DNA from: Ogataea parapolymorpha DL-1
Lineage: Eukaryota > Ascomycota > Pichiomycetes > Pichiales > Pichiaceae
NCBI RefSeq assembly: GCF_000187245.1
Contig: NC_027864.1
Coordinates: 1,054,001-1,118,000 of the forward strand
Length of the DNA: 64,000 bases
Direction of reading: 5' to 3'
Made by a program: the position numbers and the translations under genes. This document shows, in pieces, positions 1 through 10,594 of the stretch. The notes beneath the pieces are model-generated. The model did not search any database, was not told the DNA's origin, and worked only from the letters and a program-made list of their open reading frames with translations. Each line of letters starts with the position of its first letter. Positions within the stretch are counted from its first letter, which is position 1.

Positions 1-53
1 CTCAGTTTGATAAGAAGGGCAAAGTCGTGTGGACGGGTCCGCCACCAGAGTGA
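1..53 (+). CDS. 3' end of an unidentified gene (partial)
   Basis: Only the last 16 codons are inside the window, reading from base 3 to a TGA at 51-53. The visible C-terminus is QFDKKGKVVWTGPPPE. The clean stop followed at once by AT-rich non-coding sequence suggests a real gene end. Sixteen residues are too few to name a family, and no function is proposed. Confidence 0.4.
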   Translation, partial: QFDKKGKVVWTGPPPE

Positions 54-758
54 AAATTAATAGATATAAAATAGCAGGATCATCGAATCCATCAGATTTC
101 ATTGGCCACGTCAAAGGAGAAATTGAGGAGGAGAAAGTCTATCCCAATTGCTCGTGAGGCTGGCTTGCTTTTTTGTGTTGCATATATCCGGCTTCTGTGT
201 AGCTTAAATTTAGCCTGCTGCCAAGTTAGGATCCGTTTGCACAGCTGTAAATACGAATATGGCCAACTTTCAACCAAATAATGACTATAGCTGTCTAGAT
301 GAACCAATTAAAGCGGAGTTTGAGAAACGTGAGACAGGTTTTGCGCCATAGTCATAAGACCTTGAGACCGGTCTAGTTACACTCAAATTCCTGTGCAAGA
401 ATGTCCTGAGATGAATTCCAACCCATTTCCTTCGTTGGAAGCAAACAGCTAAATTTAAACGGTCCATCTGTAAACAAGCTATCAGATGAACCAACCCGAT
501 CAGCGTCATGAATAGCAATAAATATATCAGGACGGAATATCAGAGCCACGATATCATTGAAGGATTGATATGAGGATTATATGGCCTGAAAATTCATGGA
601 AAAATAAACGTAGATGGCATTCATTCTAAGTGGTCGCCAGCTACCCATCACCGTCGTTCAATTATAACCGCCTGTGCAAATGCATATAGCTCTGTTTCTA
701 GCTACAATAAATAATTTCCAAATAAATAAATAAATAAATAAAATAAATAATCTCATTA
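54..758. other. intergenic region, no gene recognised
   Basis: About 700 bases of AT-rich sequence lie between the partial gene and the next ATG. The two short minus-strand open frames here (60-80 codons) match no recognised protein and are probably chance. No tRNA B-box or snoRNA box pattern was seen. The last 40 bases form an ATAA/TAAA run just before the start codon at 759. Confidence 0.5.
721..750. repeat. (AAAT)n simple repeat in a 5' leader
   Basis: A run of near-perfect AAAT tetranucleotide units ends 8 bases before the ATG at 759. It is probably the A-rich 5' leader typical of yeast mRNAs, and it may vary in length between strains. Confidence 0.7.
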
Positions 759-1925
759 ATGTTCCCTCACGAGGTCGACCCCACAACCCTCAACTTGCGG
801 CTCAACCAGATTGCAGCAGCGTACCAGCTGCCTGGCGCGCTCAAGGACTCCTCCGCAATTCTGCAAGCAGACTACTCGCTTGAAAGCTACAGGAGCCACA
901 TGTTCACGTCTTCTGCAAACTTAAGCGACTCCCCCTCGTCAATGGACTTCACGAACCAGCCACATCTTATCGTCGGCCAAAACATCAACAACAATCTTGG
1001 AATCCCGCTTCACTCCATCAACAAGATCCCCTCGTACCAATGGTCGTCCAAAAACGATGACCCGGAACACCACTCGACGAAGACAAAACACATCCTAAGT
1101 GGCCTAGGAGCGGCCGATAGCGTTTCCTCGCTTGGAACACACTCACTAGGCATGTCGTCCCTCAACAGCAAGCTGGTCCGATTGCCGCTTCTAAACGAGG
1201 AGACGGATGGCATCAAATGGTCTTTGGCCAACGGACTGCCCTACTACGACAAGGAATTTGTCGATAAGCAGATCAAGTATCTGAATCAGAAAAAGGCCAA
1301 GACAATGTCGAACAGATCGCAGTTTTCCGCACAGATGAACGAGACCATCGATGACGTGGAGTATCTACATGGCACCGTGATCCTCAATCAGTTTTTGAAC
1401 AACAAACGGCTGGTTCGCAACTACCAATGGCTGATGTACTTTGCAAACAAACAAGGAGGACGCAAATTGAGCGACAAAATCAGCTCCTACGATAACATAA
1501 AGTACAAGTCGGTGCGCAGCTTCCAAAAATCGGTTGAAAAAAAGATGGCACGCCAACAACGCGAGGAAATAGAACGCAGAAAACGCGAGATGGAAGGATT
1601 GCCGCCTCTTCCGCCTCAAAACACAGTGGAATCGGACGAGGACGAAAAAGACGAGGAAGAAGAAGGGCCTAGGTTCCAGTCGCTGGACATCCCAGTCAAC
1701 CTAACCAAAGAGCTGATCATCGAAAAAGAACTACCGATCGACGACAAAGAACTAATCGACAACCAGAACAGATTATATGGTATTCAGAACTCTTATCAAA
1801 TGCTAGAGGAGGCAAGGCAGACGGACGGTATCATTCACTCCCGCGTCCTGAGACTGAGACGAAAACCCAACCCGAATGCCCTGGGATATTCAAATATCCG
1901 ATGCAAGAAACCACCGTATGTCTGA
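759..1925 (+). CDS. conserved-looking protein of unknown function, 388 aa
   Basis: A 388-codon frame opens with ATG directly behind an AT-rich leader. I do not recognise the family. The N-terminal third is polar and Ser/Asn-rich. Residues about 155-280 look folded, with a stretch GTVILNQFLNNKRLVRNYQW followed by basic sequence. Residues about 255-285 are a charged helix rich in Lys, Arg and Glu. A run of Asp/Glu follows at about 290-305. The C-terminus is basic (LRLRRKPNPNALGY). There is no signal peptide or membrane segment, so a soluble, perhaps nuclear, protein is likely, but that is inference. It converges on the lectin gene, with 10 bases between the two stops. Confidence 0.75.
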   Translation: MFPHEVDPTTLNLRLNQIAAAYQLPGALKDSSAILQADYSLESYRSHMFTSSANLSDSPSSMDFTNQPHLIVGQNINNNLGIPLHSINKIPSYQWSSKNDDPEHHSTKTKHILSGLGAADSVSSLGTHSLGMSSLNSKLVRLPLLNEETDGIKWSLANGLPYYDKEFVDKQIKYLNQKKAKTMSNRSQFSAQMNETIDDVEYLHGTVILNQFLNNKRLVRNYQWLMYFANKQGGRKLSDKISSYDNIKYKSVRSFQKSVEKKMARQQREEIERRKREMEGLPPLPPQNTVESDEDEKDEEEEGPRFQSLDIPVNLTKELIIEKELPIDDKELIDNQNRLYGIQNSYQMLEEARQTDGIIHSRVLRLRRKPNPNALGYSNIRCKKPPYV

Positions 1926-1935
1926 GTACCACACA

Positions 1936-3375
1936 TCACAGCACCTTGGCGTGTTTAATGTCGTTCCTCAGCTTATACACCAGCAGCGTCATGATAATGA
2001 GCAGAACCAGAACAGGCATCAGAATGAGTCTGACCGCAGACATGAACTTGTTCAGCTTAGATTCGAAATCCGACTCGTAGTCTGACGGGTGAGAGCCTTT
2101 GGCATAGAATTCCTGCAATTGTTTTAGCTTGTCGTTGATGCTTTCGTGGTTTTGTGACTGTCCTTGGAAATAGCTGTTAAATGTGACGAATCTCTCGTCC
2201 ACCAGCTCCAGCAGCTGGTTTTGTCTAGTGATTAATTGTCTGAGCGCTTCATACTTGGCATTGAGCTCCTCGGTCTGCTTGAGCAGTGTGTCGTAGCTTT
2301 TCTCCATTTGGGTGTTGTAGACGGAGTTTTTCTCGTTCATCATCTTAATTGACTTGGTCACATCAAACAGCTGCTTTTGGAGAACCTGCGGGGCTGTCTG
2401 ATGTTCAAGTATGGTCTTCACCTCGTCTAGTTTGGCAAGAAGGTCATATTCAGTAGACTCTGGCTGCGAACGCACTGGGGCACTGTTGCCATTCTGCTGC
2501 TCTCGTGTTCTCTTAAAGTCCTCTGTCAGCTGTGCTTTTTGGGCCAGTCTGTTGTCCACCTCATGGTGCTTGGCAACCAGCGTCTCAGACGCCTCAATTT
2601 TTAGCGACTCAATCACCTTGTCGAAGAACTTGAACATCAAAATCTCAAATTGTTCGGCCTTCTTAACGTCCTTTGAGGATGCCGCAGAGATACCCACACG
2701 CATATTTTTCAAGTACGGATCCAGGTTAATGGCATCTGTCTCGAAGAGCAGCTTGTTGTCGCACGTGATCTTGAGCTTCCTGTTCTCGTAGCCTAGTTTC
2801 AGAGTGGACGGGACCTGCGAGTCCTGGAAGCTGTATGTGTACGCTCCAAGATAATCTTGTGCCAAATTGATTTTCCGCGAACCATCGTTCACGTAAATCC
2901 TAAATACAGGACCCAGGTCCTGTTCATTGGCGTCCAGCAGAATCTGCAGCCCAGAATATTGCGACGGTCCCCCAAAATTCGAGATATCGGATCCTGGATC
3001 CTGGTCGAGCAACCACAGCGACAATCCCGCGCCCGTGAACCCAAACGCACCCACCGATCTGAAGGTGAGCTGCAACGAAAAGCTGTCTGACGAAATTCTG
3101 TTTATGGACCAGACAGCGCCGCTGGTTATTTCTTGGGTGGCTTTTTGCGAGATGAACGGTGCAGGGGTGAGTATAACACGTCCTTCGTTGAACTCCACGT
3201 TGCCATACAGTTGCCAGTTGTTCTGGAGGTCCGACAAAGACTTCACCGAAACGAGGTCTGGAAACGAAAGCTCGGGCACAGCAGACTGAGTCTCCGCAGA
3301 AGACGCTCCATGGCCACCATGAGCGTCACAGAGCCGCCAAAACGCCACTAGCCAGAGAATAAAGCTAAATAACAT
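1936..3375 (-). CDS. EMP47: EMP46/EMP47-type L-type lectin, ER-Golgi cargo receptor
   Basis: This is a type I membrane protein of 479 aa. It has an N-terminal signal peptide (MLFSFILWLVAFWRLCDA), then an L-type lectin domain at about 30-260 with typical pieces such as GAGLSLWLLDQDPG and YSGLQILLDANEQD. A long coiled coil at about 265-430 follows, with a membrane segment near 450-468 and a short cytosolic tail. Family members cycle between ER and Golgi in COPI/COPII vesicles and carry glycoproteins. The tail ends HAKVL, where S. cerevisiae Emp47 has the dilysine signal KTKLL. The start is the ATG at 3373-3375; one further upstream codon is TTG. UIP5, a related yeast protein, is an alternative name. 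Confidence 0.8.
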   Translation of the reverse strand: MLFSFILWLVAFWRLCDAHGGHGASSAETQSAVPELSFPDLVSVKSLSDLQNNWQLYGNVEFNEGRVILTPAPFISQKATQEITSGAVWSINRISSDSFSLQLTFRSVGAFGFTGAGLSLWLLDQDPGSDISNFGGPSQYSGLQILLDANEQDLGPVFRIYVNDGSRKINLAQDYLGAYTYSFQDSQVPSTLKLGYENRKLKITCDNKLLFETDAINLDPYLKNMRVGISAASSKDVKKAEQFEILMFKFFDKVIESLKIEASETLVAKHHEVDNRLAQKAQLTEDFKRTREQQNGNSAPVRSQPESTEYDLLAKLDEVKTILEHQTAPQVLQKQLFDVTKSIKMMNEKNSVYNTQMEKSYDTLLKQTEELNAKYEALRQLITRQNQLLELVDERFVTFNSYFQGQSQNHESINDKLKQLQEFYAKGSHPSDYESDFESKLNKFMSAVRLILMPVLVLLIIMTLLVYKLRNDIKHAKVL

Positions 3376-3698
3376 CAAACAAAAGGCTTAATGCAAAACT
3401 AGATCAACAAAACCAACACAGCCGTATTTTTCGACCGTACGCTGGCACAAGAGTTTTTGCCGACGCTCGTAACCATTGCAAAGTTGCACAAAAATTTTCT
3501 GACAGCTTCCGACGAGCAAAAAGGGTGGGAAAAGTTAAATAAAAGACAATTCAAGAAACAACGCTGGTTTTTTGTTTATATCATATTAGACATTTAGGTT
3601 TTCGAACAGAGATCTAATTGGTTGATTTCCAACAGTACATACGCATCAACCAATTGGTCGGTATCTAATCGATATAAATCCGCTATACTCCTTTCCAA
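3376..3698. promoter_or_regulatory. divergent promoter between the lectin gene and NOT1
   Basis: About 320 bases separate two divergent reading frames. On the plus strand the only ATG in this stretch (3391-3393) runs into a stop after three codons. No convincing 5' splice site follows it, so the start of NOT1 is not found here. A CTAAT sequence at 3665-3669 could act as a weak branch site ahead of CCAG at 3717-3720. Confidence 0.4.
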
Positions 3699-6600
3699 GT
3701 GACATCTAAAGTTTTGCCAGGCTCAAGGGCCAATAATCCAGAGGCACCCACGCCTTCCACTGATCCCCCATCTCTCACCACAGTTCTTCGCCAAACGTCT
3801 CTAGCGGCAATTGATTCGCTTATTGTTTCCGGAAACAAAGAAGAGGTTGTGCCACAGATCAGATCCATCATAGCATCATATCCTGATACCCGTGGTGAGC
3901 GACTGATCAAATACTTGCTGGACACTGGTTTTGACGAAACAGACCTCAAAGCTGAATCACGCGATATTGCTCTACAGATTCTCAAAGAAGAGCTCGGAAA
4001 ATACACTTCTACGGACGTTTCTCATCTAGAGTCTTTTGCTGGACCCGTTTGCGAGTTTCTCAAGAATTCATCCAGATACACACTATCGGACATCTACAAT
4101 AAACTTGGTTTATCTGGATTCCAAACCGTGTTTGCCACTCTTGACATCGAGAATTGTAAATCTCAATACTGGAAAGAGATATCCGAACAATTTGCTCCTG
4201 TCTATCAACAAAGTCTACCGGGTCTTGTTCAACACCTGAATAATTTAGCAGAGAAGAATAATCTCCCAGAGGAAGAAGCTACCGCGTACGGGAAATTCCT
4301 CAGGTTATTCCTCAAATCTAAAGTTTTCACAGCACCCCACAAACTATTGATTGTTGAACACTTGGTCAACATTTTGAAGAAAAACAACAACAGCAAGCTC
4401 CATCAGTTAGTGCAACAGGAAATCAACAACTATTTCTTCGAGTTAGGAAAGATGGAGTTCAGAGAAGTGCTACAGAATTTCGAGCCATCGAAATTACTTC
4501 CTAATAAAATGCTCACAGACTTACTTGCAGCTCAACCTCAGACACAACTGGACGAGGCTATCGCCATCTTAATGGCAGAGATATTATATCCCGGTTCGCA
4601 GAAACTGTGTGGTGCCAACACAGACCCCATCACGGCACTCACTCCAGCTAGCGTTCCAGAGGCAACCGCAAGAGGAGCCCAAATGGCCAACATTATCAAT
4701 AGATTGAAGACACAGCCAAACTGGCAGAATGTGTTCAACCTTGTGCTCAAAAACACCTTAACGGCTACATCTATGACCACTGCATCGCTTTCCGAATTTT
4801 TGTCTGCATTAGAAAAGGAAGATCTCATCGATCTGTTCCTTTCAACGGCATGTAAATCTGTCAATCCCCAACTGTTGAAAGATTTACTGATTCAATTAAA
4901 TTCCTTAGATCCTAGTCAGGGCTCCATCAACCTGCTTGACTACAATCTGGAACCGATCCTATCATCGGAGGTCAATTCGAGAAATTTGCTTCTCTACTTC
5001 AAGTCAATCGTCAAGATCGAGGTGAAGACCATTGCTCTCCTCCAAAACGAGAATATCAATGATTCTGTTGTGAGCAACATATTCGCCAGAGATTACAGAG
5101 CTGCTCCAGAGTACATTGTACTGGCATGTCTTTACATTCTGCATGATGAGCCGGAGGCCAAGGAGAACGATGTGATTGTGAATATCATGCAGAACTTTAT
5201 TGTTTCGCTACTGGACGTGAGCTCTCCATATTTGAGTGCCATTTTCACCAAGTTTGAGGAGTTCAATCCTGTTGAGCTCGGCAAATTGTTGGTCAAATAT
5301 TACGAGGTCAGAAAGTCCACCGATTCGATACATAAGATTGCCAGTCTCACTGCATCCTTCAAACGTGACACGGTCATTATGTCGATCCTCTCAAATTCGG
5401 TCGATTTCAAAGATGCATTCTCGTTTGCTATCATATTCTCTCAATATGGCTGGAAACGTTTCCAAGAGTTTGTTCTGACCCAGCTTGATAGAAACATCAG
5501 CGTTGTTGCGGGCACAATTATTGAATTCATGGAAATTCAAGCCACGTTGGAGTATGAAAGCGCACAACAGGGCCATCGACTAGCCAAATCGCTCAACCTG
5601 GAGACAGTTTATTTCTTGATGACTACTTTGGCGAGTAAGCAGTTGCCACCAGAGCTCTTTGAAAAGTTTAGGAATTTGCAGGCTTTGTGCTTGCAAGCCT
5701 ATCCTAGATTAATCAACTTTGGGCAAGGTCACGATGCCGCCATTCTGATGAACAGCTCTACCAACACGTTCTCTATTGACGTGGAAAAGGAAATGAAAGT
5801 GTACTATCAAAAGATGTACAACAAGGAGATTGAGATCAAAGACATTATCAACATGCTCCAAAGACTGAAAGTAAGTGACAACCCTCACGACCAAGACGTG
5901 TTCGCCTGCATGATCCACTCTCTTTTGGATGAGTATAGATTTTTCCCTGAATACCCCGTGGACGCACTGGCAACAACCTCTGTTCTCTTTGGAAGCACTA
6001 TCCTTTTCCGACTTGTCGAAGGACCTGCCCTTTCCATTGCGCTAAGATATATTATTGATTCCGTCAGACAGCCACCTGAAAGCAAAATGTTCAAGTTTGC
6101 CGTTCAGGCCTTGTACTCATTCATGAAACGTCTTGGCGAATTCCCAAAGTTCTGTGCTATGCTTTGCGAAATACCCGCTCTAAAGAGCCAGCCTCAGCTT
6201 TACGAAGCATGCAAAACGGTCGCAGCCGGTGGATCACTTCCCTCTATTTCACCACAGGATTCCAATGCTAATCTTGCCACTCCCCACCAGAAGACCAAAG
6301 AGCTTGACCCATCCGTATATGTTTCCAAATGGGTTTCTGTTCAGGTGCCTGGTAAGATCGTGGACGATGTTAGACAAGAGAATCCTGCTGCAGAGACTTT
6401 GGATAGAGTGCTATTTATGGTGAACAATCTAACAGATGACAACGCCAATACGCGTTTGATGGAGTTGAAGGAGCTTCTTGACGCAAAATATTTCAATTGG
6501 TTCTCCAATTACCTGGTTAATCAGCGCGCTAAGTTGGAGCCAAACTATCATGCCTTGTATGGACGCATTGCTGAACACTTTGACTCGACTTTGTTTGATG

Positions 6601-9600
6601 CACATCTGATCCAGGCTACCTTTCAGCAAATCGTGCTACTATTGAACAAGGCTCGCGAATCAACCGAGCCGGAGGACACTGCTGATGTTTTGACTTCTAC
6701 GGAAAGATCGCATTTGAAAAACTTGGGTGCTTGGCTTGGACGTTTGACGCTGACTAGGGACAAACCTATTCTTCACAAATATTTATCGTTCAAGGATTTG
6801 TTGACGGAGGCTTATGACCACAAGAGATTGGAGATTGTGATTCCGTTTGTTTGCAAAATCATTGACCAGACAAAGTCATCTAAGGTTTTCCAGTACCCAA
6901 ATCCATGGTTATTGGGGATTTTGCAATTGCTGAAGGAGTTGTATGACGTTGCTAATCTCAAATTGACTCTCAAGTTCGAAATTGAAGTTGTTAGCAACTC
7001 CTTGAAGGTTGATCTCAACAAAATCGAGGCCGCTAATAAAATCAGAAACCACAAGCCAGGAGAATTGGAGCGTTTCGTCGAGTCCCAGAAGATGATTATC
7101 AAGCTTGCAAGAATGTCCTTGGAAGACACAAAGCCGGCTCCACATAATCTCGCGGGCAATCTAGCCACGCCTCTAGCCAATCTCAATCCGTCAGTGCTGG
7201 CTGCTCCACAGGGTGCTCCGCAAGCTGCCCAGCAACAACTCAATGTCCTCCAACAACTGCAACAGCAACGTCTCATGGCCAGCGCGCAACAACAACAGCA
7301 TTTGCAGTCTGAAATTCCTGGTGCTTCAGTTTCTTCGTCGAGCTCACCTGCAGTTAACAGCAACGTGCCTACTTCTGGACAAGGTGCTGCACAACAGCAA
7401 GGTTCTGCATTTGAGAACTTGAATGGAAACTCTGTGTTCGTCACGCATCCAAACCTTAGAAGATTATTCCAATTTGCAATTACGAAGGCAGTGCGTGAGA
7501 TTTTGCCTCCTGTTGTGAGCAGAACTAACTCTGTTGCTCTCGTGACAACGAAGTCTTTGGTCTTAAAGGATTTTGCCTTTGAAGTGGACGAGTTGAAGCT
7601 CAGGAAGGCTTACATTAACACAGTGAGACATCTTTCGGAATCCCTCACTCACGCTTCTTGCAGAGATTTACTGAGGGAGAACATCCAATTGAATTTGCAT
7701 CAATACATTAGCTCTCTGGGCCAACAAATTGATACCGCTATTTTAGAAGATCTGCCAAGAGCCATTAACGACAACCTGGATTTGGCATGCTCCATCATTC
7801 AAAAGGCTGCAATGGAAAAGTCTGTGCAGGACCTGGACGAAATGATGCTGCCATCCATTGCTTTGAGAAGACAATTTAGAGACTCTAGACCAGATCAGGC
7901 CTTCTGTGACACTCAGCATGCTTCCAGATATGCTATGTCTCTTCCTGACCCATTAGGTATAAAACCCAACGGAGTCACAGCCAAGCAATTCTCTATCTAC
8001 TCTGAATTTGGAAAACCAAAGAACGGTACAACTCTTGCAGGTTTGAGTGCAACACTTGCTGCTGCAGGTGGGGTTGCCCCAGGTACGGTTCCAGAGGCAG
8101 TCGCTACACCTCCTTCAGTGAATGCTGGTGTTGACCAAGCTGCCATTGCTCAGAGAATTTTGCAACTCCAAGCACAGGGCCTTCCAAGCACCTCCGCTGT
8201 TCGTACAGCAGGTAGCCCCGCGGATGCTGCGCATGCGCATCTACCTGGCGAACAACCACAACGTACCTTGGAGCAGTCCTTTATTTACATACAACAGTTG
8301 CTAGAGGCTGTTGTGAAATCGATAGAAGAGACTCCGGAGAAGGAAATTCATCTGAGAGAAATATCCATTGACCACCCTCTGAGATCATATTTGACCGAAT
8401 TAATCCAACTTCTAAGCAGATTGAACCATAACGAGCTGCAAATGAAGATTGCACAGGTGGTGATGAACACCCTGTTCAGTGCGCAGAATGCTTCGCAGCT
8501 GTTTGTGGAAGCTTTCATTTTCCTTCTTGACAAATCCTGTGAGCTTTCTTCATACGTTGCGAAGTTCGTCACCACTTGGTTGATCAACGCAGAAGACCCA
8601 AGAAAGTTCAACAGAAAGGTCATGGCTTCGCTCGTCCAGATTGGAATGGTTTCTCTAGGCGATCTGGACTTGAGTATTTCCAAGACACTCGTCAACAAGA
8701 AGGATGAAGCAGTGCTGAATTTTGCATCCGGATTGGTTCTTGACATGGTGTTTGGAGCAACTCCTACGGCGTTGAGATCCGATTTCACAAATATCATTAA
8801 TGCAGTGAAGTCTCTTGACAAGGATGATTTGGAAAAGAGCGTCTTGGCCCAGGAACTCATCAAGCATTTGGACAATAAAGTTGATTTACAGACCGAGAGA
8901 TTCAAGACGCTGATGCACGACCCAACCAAGCTTAAAGACTACTTTGCGTATATCTTTGCCGAGTGGGTCAAGCTGCTCAAATTTGATAATTCTTCCAAGG
9001 GGTTGCAGCTGGATTTCCTCAATCAACTTTACGATCTTGGTGTGCTGACCAAACCAGACCACTTTGTTCTGTTCTTCACGACTGCCATGGAGATGTCTGT
9101 CCTTTCTTTTGTGAAAGAAAGCGATGCCTCTAAGAAGTTGGTTGTTGAGTCCTACACTGCCATTGATGCGCTTGCAGAGCTTCTCATCCAATTGATACTC
9201 ATTCAGGATGACACCGCAGGAGCTCGCGTCAACTTCTTCAGGTCTGCGCTTTCTGTGGTTCTTTTGGTCTTTGCTCATGATCACGAGGCCAACAAGGCCA
9301 ATTTCAACGAGCGACCATACTTTAGATTTTTCTCTACACTTCTGTGCAACTGGGCAACTTTGACTCATGAAAACTATGCCTCTGTTGCAGAAAACGAATC
9401 GGACATCAAGAAGCTCAACAAGTTCAACGTCAAGTTCTACCACACTCTATCGGACTTCTTCCTGGCCTTACAACCAGATGCCTTCCCGGGCTTCACGTTT
9501 GCCTGGGTTTGTTTGATTTCACATCGTATGTTCCTTCCGATCATTCTGGAGCTGGAAGAGGACATTGAGGTCAACCATGCCAAATTTGCGTCACTTTTGG

Positions 9601-10526
9601 TGGCATTACTTCGTTTCGAGAGCACTTACGTCAGAGACAAGCAGCTTCCTGAGGCTATATCTGTCGTCTACAAGGGAACTCTGCGTGTGTTTCTCGTTCT
9701 GTTACACGATTTCCCACAGTTTCTGGTGGAGTCTGCGAACGTCCTGGTGAGTGCAATGTCGCCTTCGTTTGTCCAACTGCGGAACGTTGTTCTTTCTGCT
9801 GCTCCGCGCAAGATGGAAATTCCAGATCCGTTCCAACCTGGCCTCAAGGTGGATAGACTTCCAGACATTAGTGTATCACCTCCTATCCTGAGTCCGCCTG
9901 GCCTGATCTTGCAAGAGAAAAACCTCAAGAAGCTGGTAGACTCTTATCTGCGGATGCCTTCGCCTACCACACTCAAGCAAATCGTGACGGCATTGGAGTT
10001 GCCTGAGCCTGTTGCTGAGTCGGGCATAGGTTTCAAACAGACAAGATACCACGTTAAGCTAGTCAACGCGTTGACGTTGTACGTTGGCATTTGTGCCGTG
10101 GAGGAGCGTACGAAGAGCGGACTGGCATTCAACCCAAAATCTGTGCATGTTGGCATTTTGAGCTCGCTAATCCAGGAGGGCCCTGTCGAGTTGCAATATT
10201 TGCTGCTGCAAGGAATAGTGAACAACCTGCGGTATCCTAACGCACACACCCACTGGTTCAGCTGTGTGGTGCTGCACTTCTTTGGCTCAACTTCGTTATG
10301 GGGAACGAACAAGACCGATATCCAACAGCTGATCACGCGTGTGCTTCTGGAGCGCATTGTGTGCAACAAGCCTCATCCATGGGGCCTGTTGATCACGTTT
10401 ACTGAGCTGCTGAAGAACAGCGAGTACGCATTCTTTGACCTGCCGTTCACAAAGACCAGTCTCGAATACGAGCGGCTGTTCAATACATTACTGTTGTACA
10501 TTAAGAACTCGCCGAATGCGAGTTAA
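3699..10526 (+). CDS. CDC39: NOT1/CDC39, scaffold of the CCR4-NOT complex
   Basis: The frame encodes about 2275 aa, close to S. cerevisiae Not1 (2108). Not1 holds together the deadenylase complex that shortens mRNA poly(A) tails and represses translation. Recognisable parts are the N-terminal HEAT region, a MIF4G domain from about residue 880 to 1125 (binds CAF1), a Gln-rich linker at about 1165-1210, the CAF40-binding region from about 1245 (FVTHPNLRRLFQFAITKAVR), and the NOT-module domain in the last 500 residues (LRYPNAHTHWFSC). The frame is open from 3678, but the listed start at 3699 is GTG. The first in-frame ATG is at 4452 (residue 252), inside conserved sequence, so the true start is unresolved. 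POP2, a partner, lies 3.2 kb downstream. Confidence 0.95.
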   Translation: MTSKVLPGSRANNPEAPTPSTDPPSLTTVLRQTSLAAIDSLIVSGNKEEVVPQIRSIIASYPDTRGERLIKYLLDTGFDETDLKAESRDIALQILKEELGKYTSTDVSHLESFAGPVCEFLKNSSRYTLSDIYNKLGLSGFQTVFATLDIENCKSQYWKEISEQFAPVYQQSLPGLVQHLNNLAEKNNLPEEEATAYGKFLRLFLKSKVFTAPHKLLIVEHLVNILKKNNNSKLHQLVQQEINNYFFELGKMEFREVLQNFEPSKLLPNKMLTDLLAAQPQTQLDEAIAILMAEILYPGSQKLCGANTDPITALTPASVPEATARGAQMANIINRLKTQPNWQNVFNLVLKNTLTATSMTTASLSEFLSALEKEDLIDLFLSTACKSVNPQLLKDLLIQLNSLDPSQGSINLLDYNLEPILSSEVNSRNLLLYFKSIVKIEVKTIALLQNENINDSVVSNIFARDYRAAPEYIVLACLYILHDEPEAKENDVIVNIMQNFIVSLLDVSSPYLSAIFTKFEEFNPVELGKLLVKYYEVRKSTDSIHKIASLTASFKRDTVIMSILSNSVDFKDAFSFAIIFSQYGWKRFQEFVLTQLDRNISVVAGTIIEFMEIQATLEYESAQQGHRLAKSLNLETVYFLMTTLASKQLPPELFEKFRNLQALCLQAYPRLINFGQGHDAAILMNSSTNTFSIDVEKEMKVYYQKMYNKEIEIKDIINMLQRLKVSDNPHDQDVFACMIHSLLDEYRFFPEYPVDALATTSVLFGSTILFRLVEGPALSIALRYIIDSVRQPPESKMFKFAVQALYSFMKRLGEFPKFCAMLCEIPALKSQPQLYEACKTVAAGGSLPSISPQDSNANLATPHQKTKELDPSVYVSKWVSVQVPGKIVDDVRQENPAAETLDRVLFMVNNLTDDNANTRLMELKELLDAKYFNWFSNYLVNQRAKLEPNYHALYGRIAEHFDSTLFDAHLIQATFQQIVLLLNKARESTEPEDTADVLTSTERSHLKNLGAWLGRLTLTRDKPILHKYLSFKDLLTEAYDHKRLEIVIPFVCKIIDQTKSSKVFQYPNPWLLGILQLLKELYDVANLKLTLKFEIEVVSNSLKVDLNKIEAANKIRNHKPGELERFVESQKMIIKLARMSLEDTKPAPHNLAGNLATPLANLNPSVLAAPQGAPQAAQQQLNVLQQLQQQRLMASAQQQQHLQSEIPGASVSSSSSPAVNSNVPTSGQGAAQQQGSAFENLNGNSVFVTHPNLRRLFQFAITKAVREILPPVVSRTNSVALVTTKSLVLKDFAFEVDELKLRKAYINTVRHLSESLTHASCRDLLRENIQLNLHQYISSLGQQIDTAILEDLPRAINDNLDLACSIIQKAAMEKSVQDLDEMMLPSIALRRQFRDSRPDQAFCDTQHASRYAMSLPDPLGIKPNGVTAKQFSIYSEFGKPKNGTTLAGLSATLAAAGGVAPGTVPEAVATPPSVNAGVDQAAIAQRILQLQAQGLPSTSAVRTAGSPADAAHAHLPGEQPQRTLEQSFIYIQQLLEAVVKSIEETPEKEIHLREISIDHPLRSYLTELIQLLSRLNHNELQMKIAQVVMNTLFSAQNASQLFVEAFIFLLDKSCELSSYVAKFVTTWLINAEDPRKFNRKVMASLVQIGMVSLGDLDLSISKTLVNKKDEAVLNFASGLVLDMVFGATPTALRSDFTNIINAVKSLDKDDLEKSVLAQELIKHLDNKVDLQTERFKTLMHDPTKLKDYFAYIFAEWVKLLKFDNSSKGLQLDFLNQLYDLGVLTKPDHFVLFFTTAMEMSVLSFVKESDASKKLVVESYTAIDALAELLIQLILIQDDTAGARVNFFRSALSVVLLVFAHDHEANKANFNERPYFRFFSTLLCNWATLTHENYASVAENESDIKKLNKFNVKFYHTLSDFFLALQPDAFPGFTFAWVCLISHRMFLPIILELEEDIEVNHAKFASLLVALLRFESTYVRDKQLPEAISVVYKGTLRVFLVLLHDFPQFLVESANVLVSAMSPSFVQLRNVVLSAAPRKMEIPDPFQPGLKVDRLPDISVSPPILSPPGLILQEKNLKKLVDSYLRMPSPTTLKQIVTALELPEPVAESGIGFKQTRYHVKLVNALTLYVGICAVEERTKSGLAFNPKSVHVGILSSLIQEGPVELQYLLLQGIVNNLRYPNAHTHWFSCVVLHFFGSTSLWGTNKTDIQQLITRVLLERIVCNKPHPWGLLITFTELLKNSEYAFFDLPFTKTSLEYERLFNTLLLYIKNSPNAS

Positions 10527-10594
10527 TGAATCTCTATTTTTCTGATTATGTAACTAGATTTAACACGGCTTAGAAAAAAAAGTTGGACTTACAC

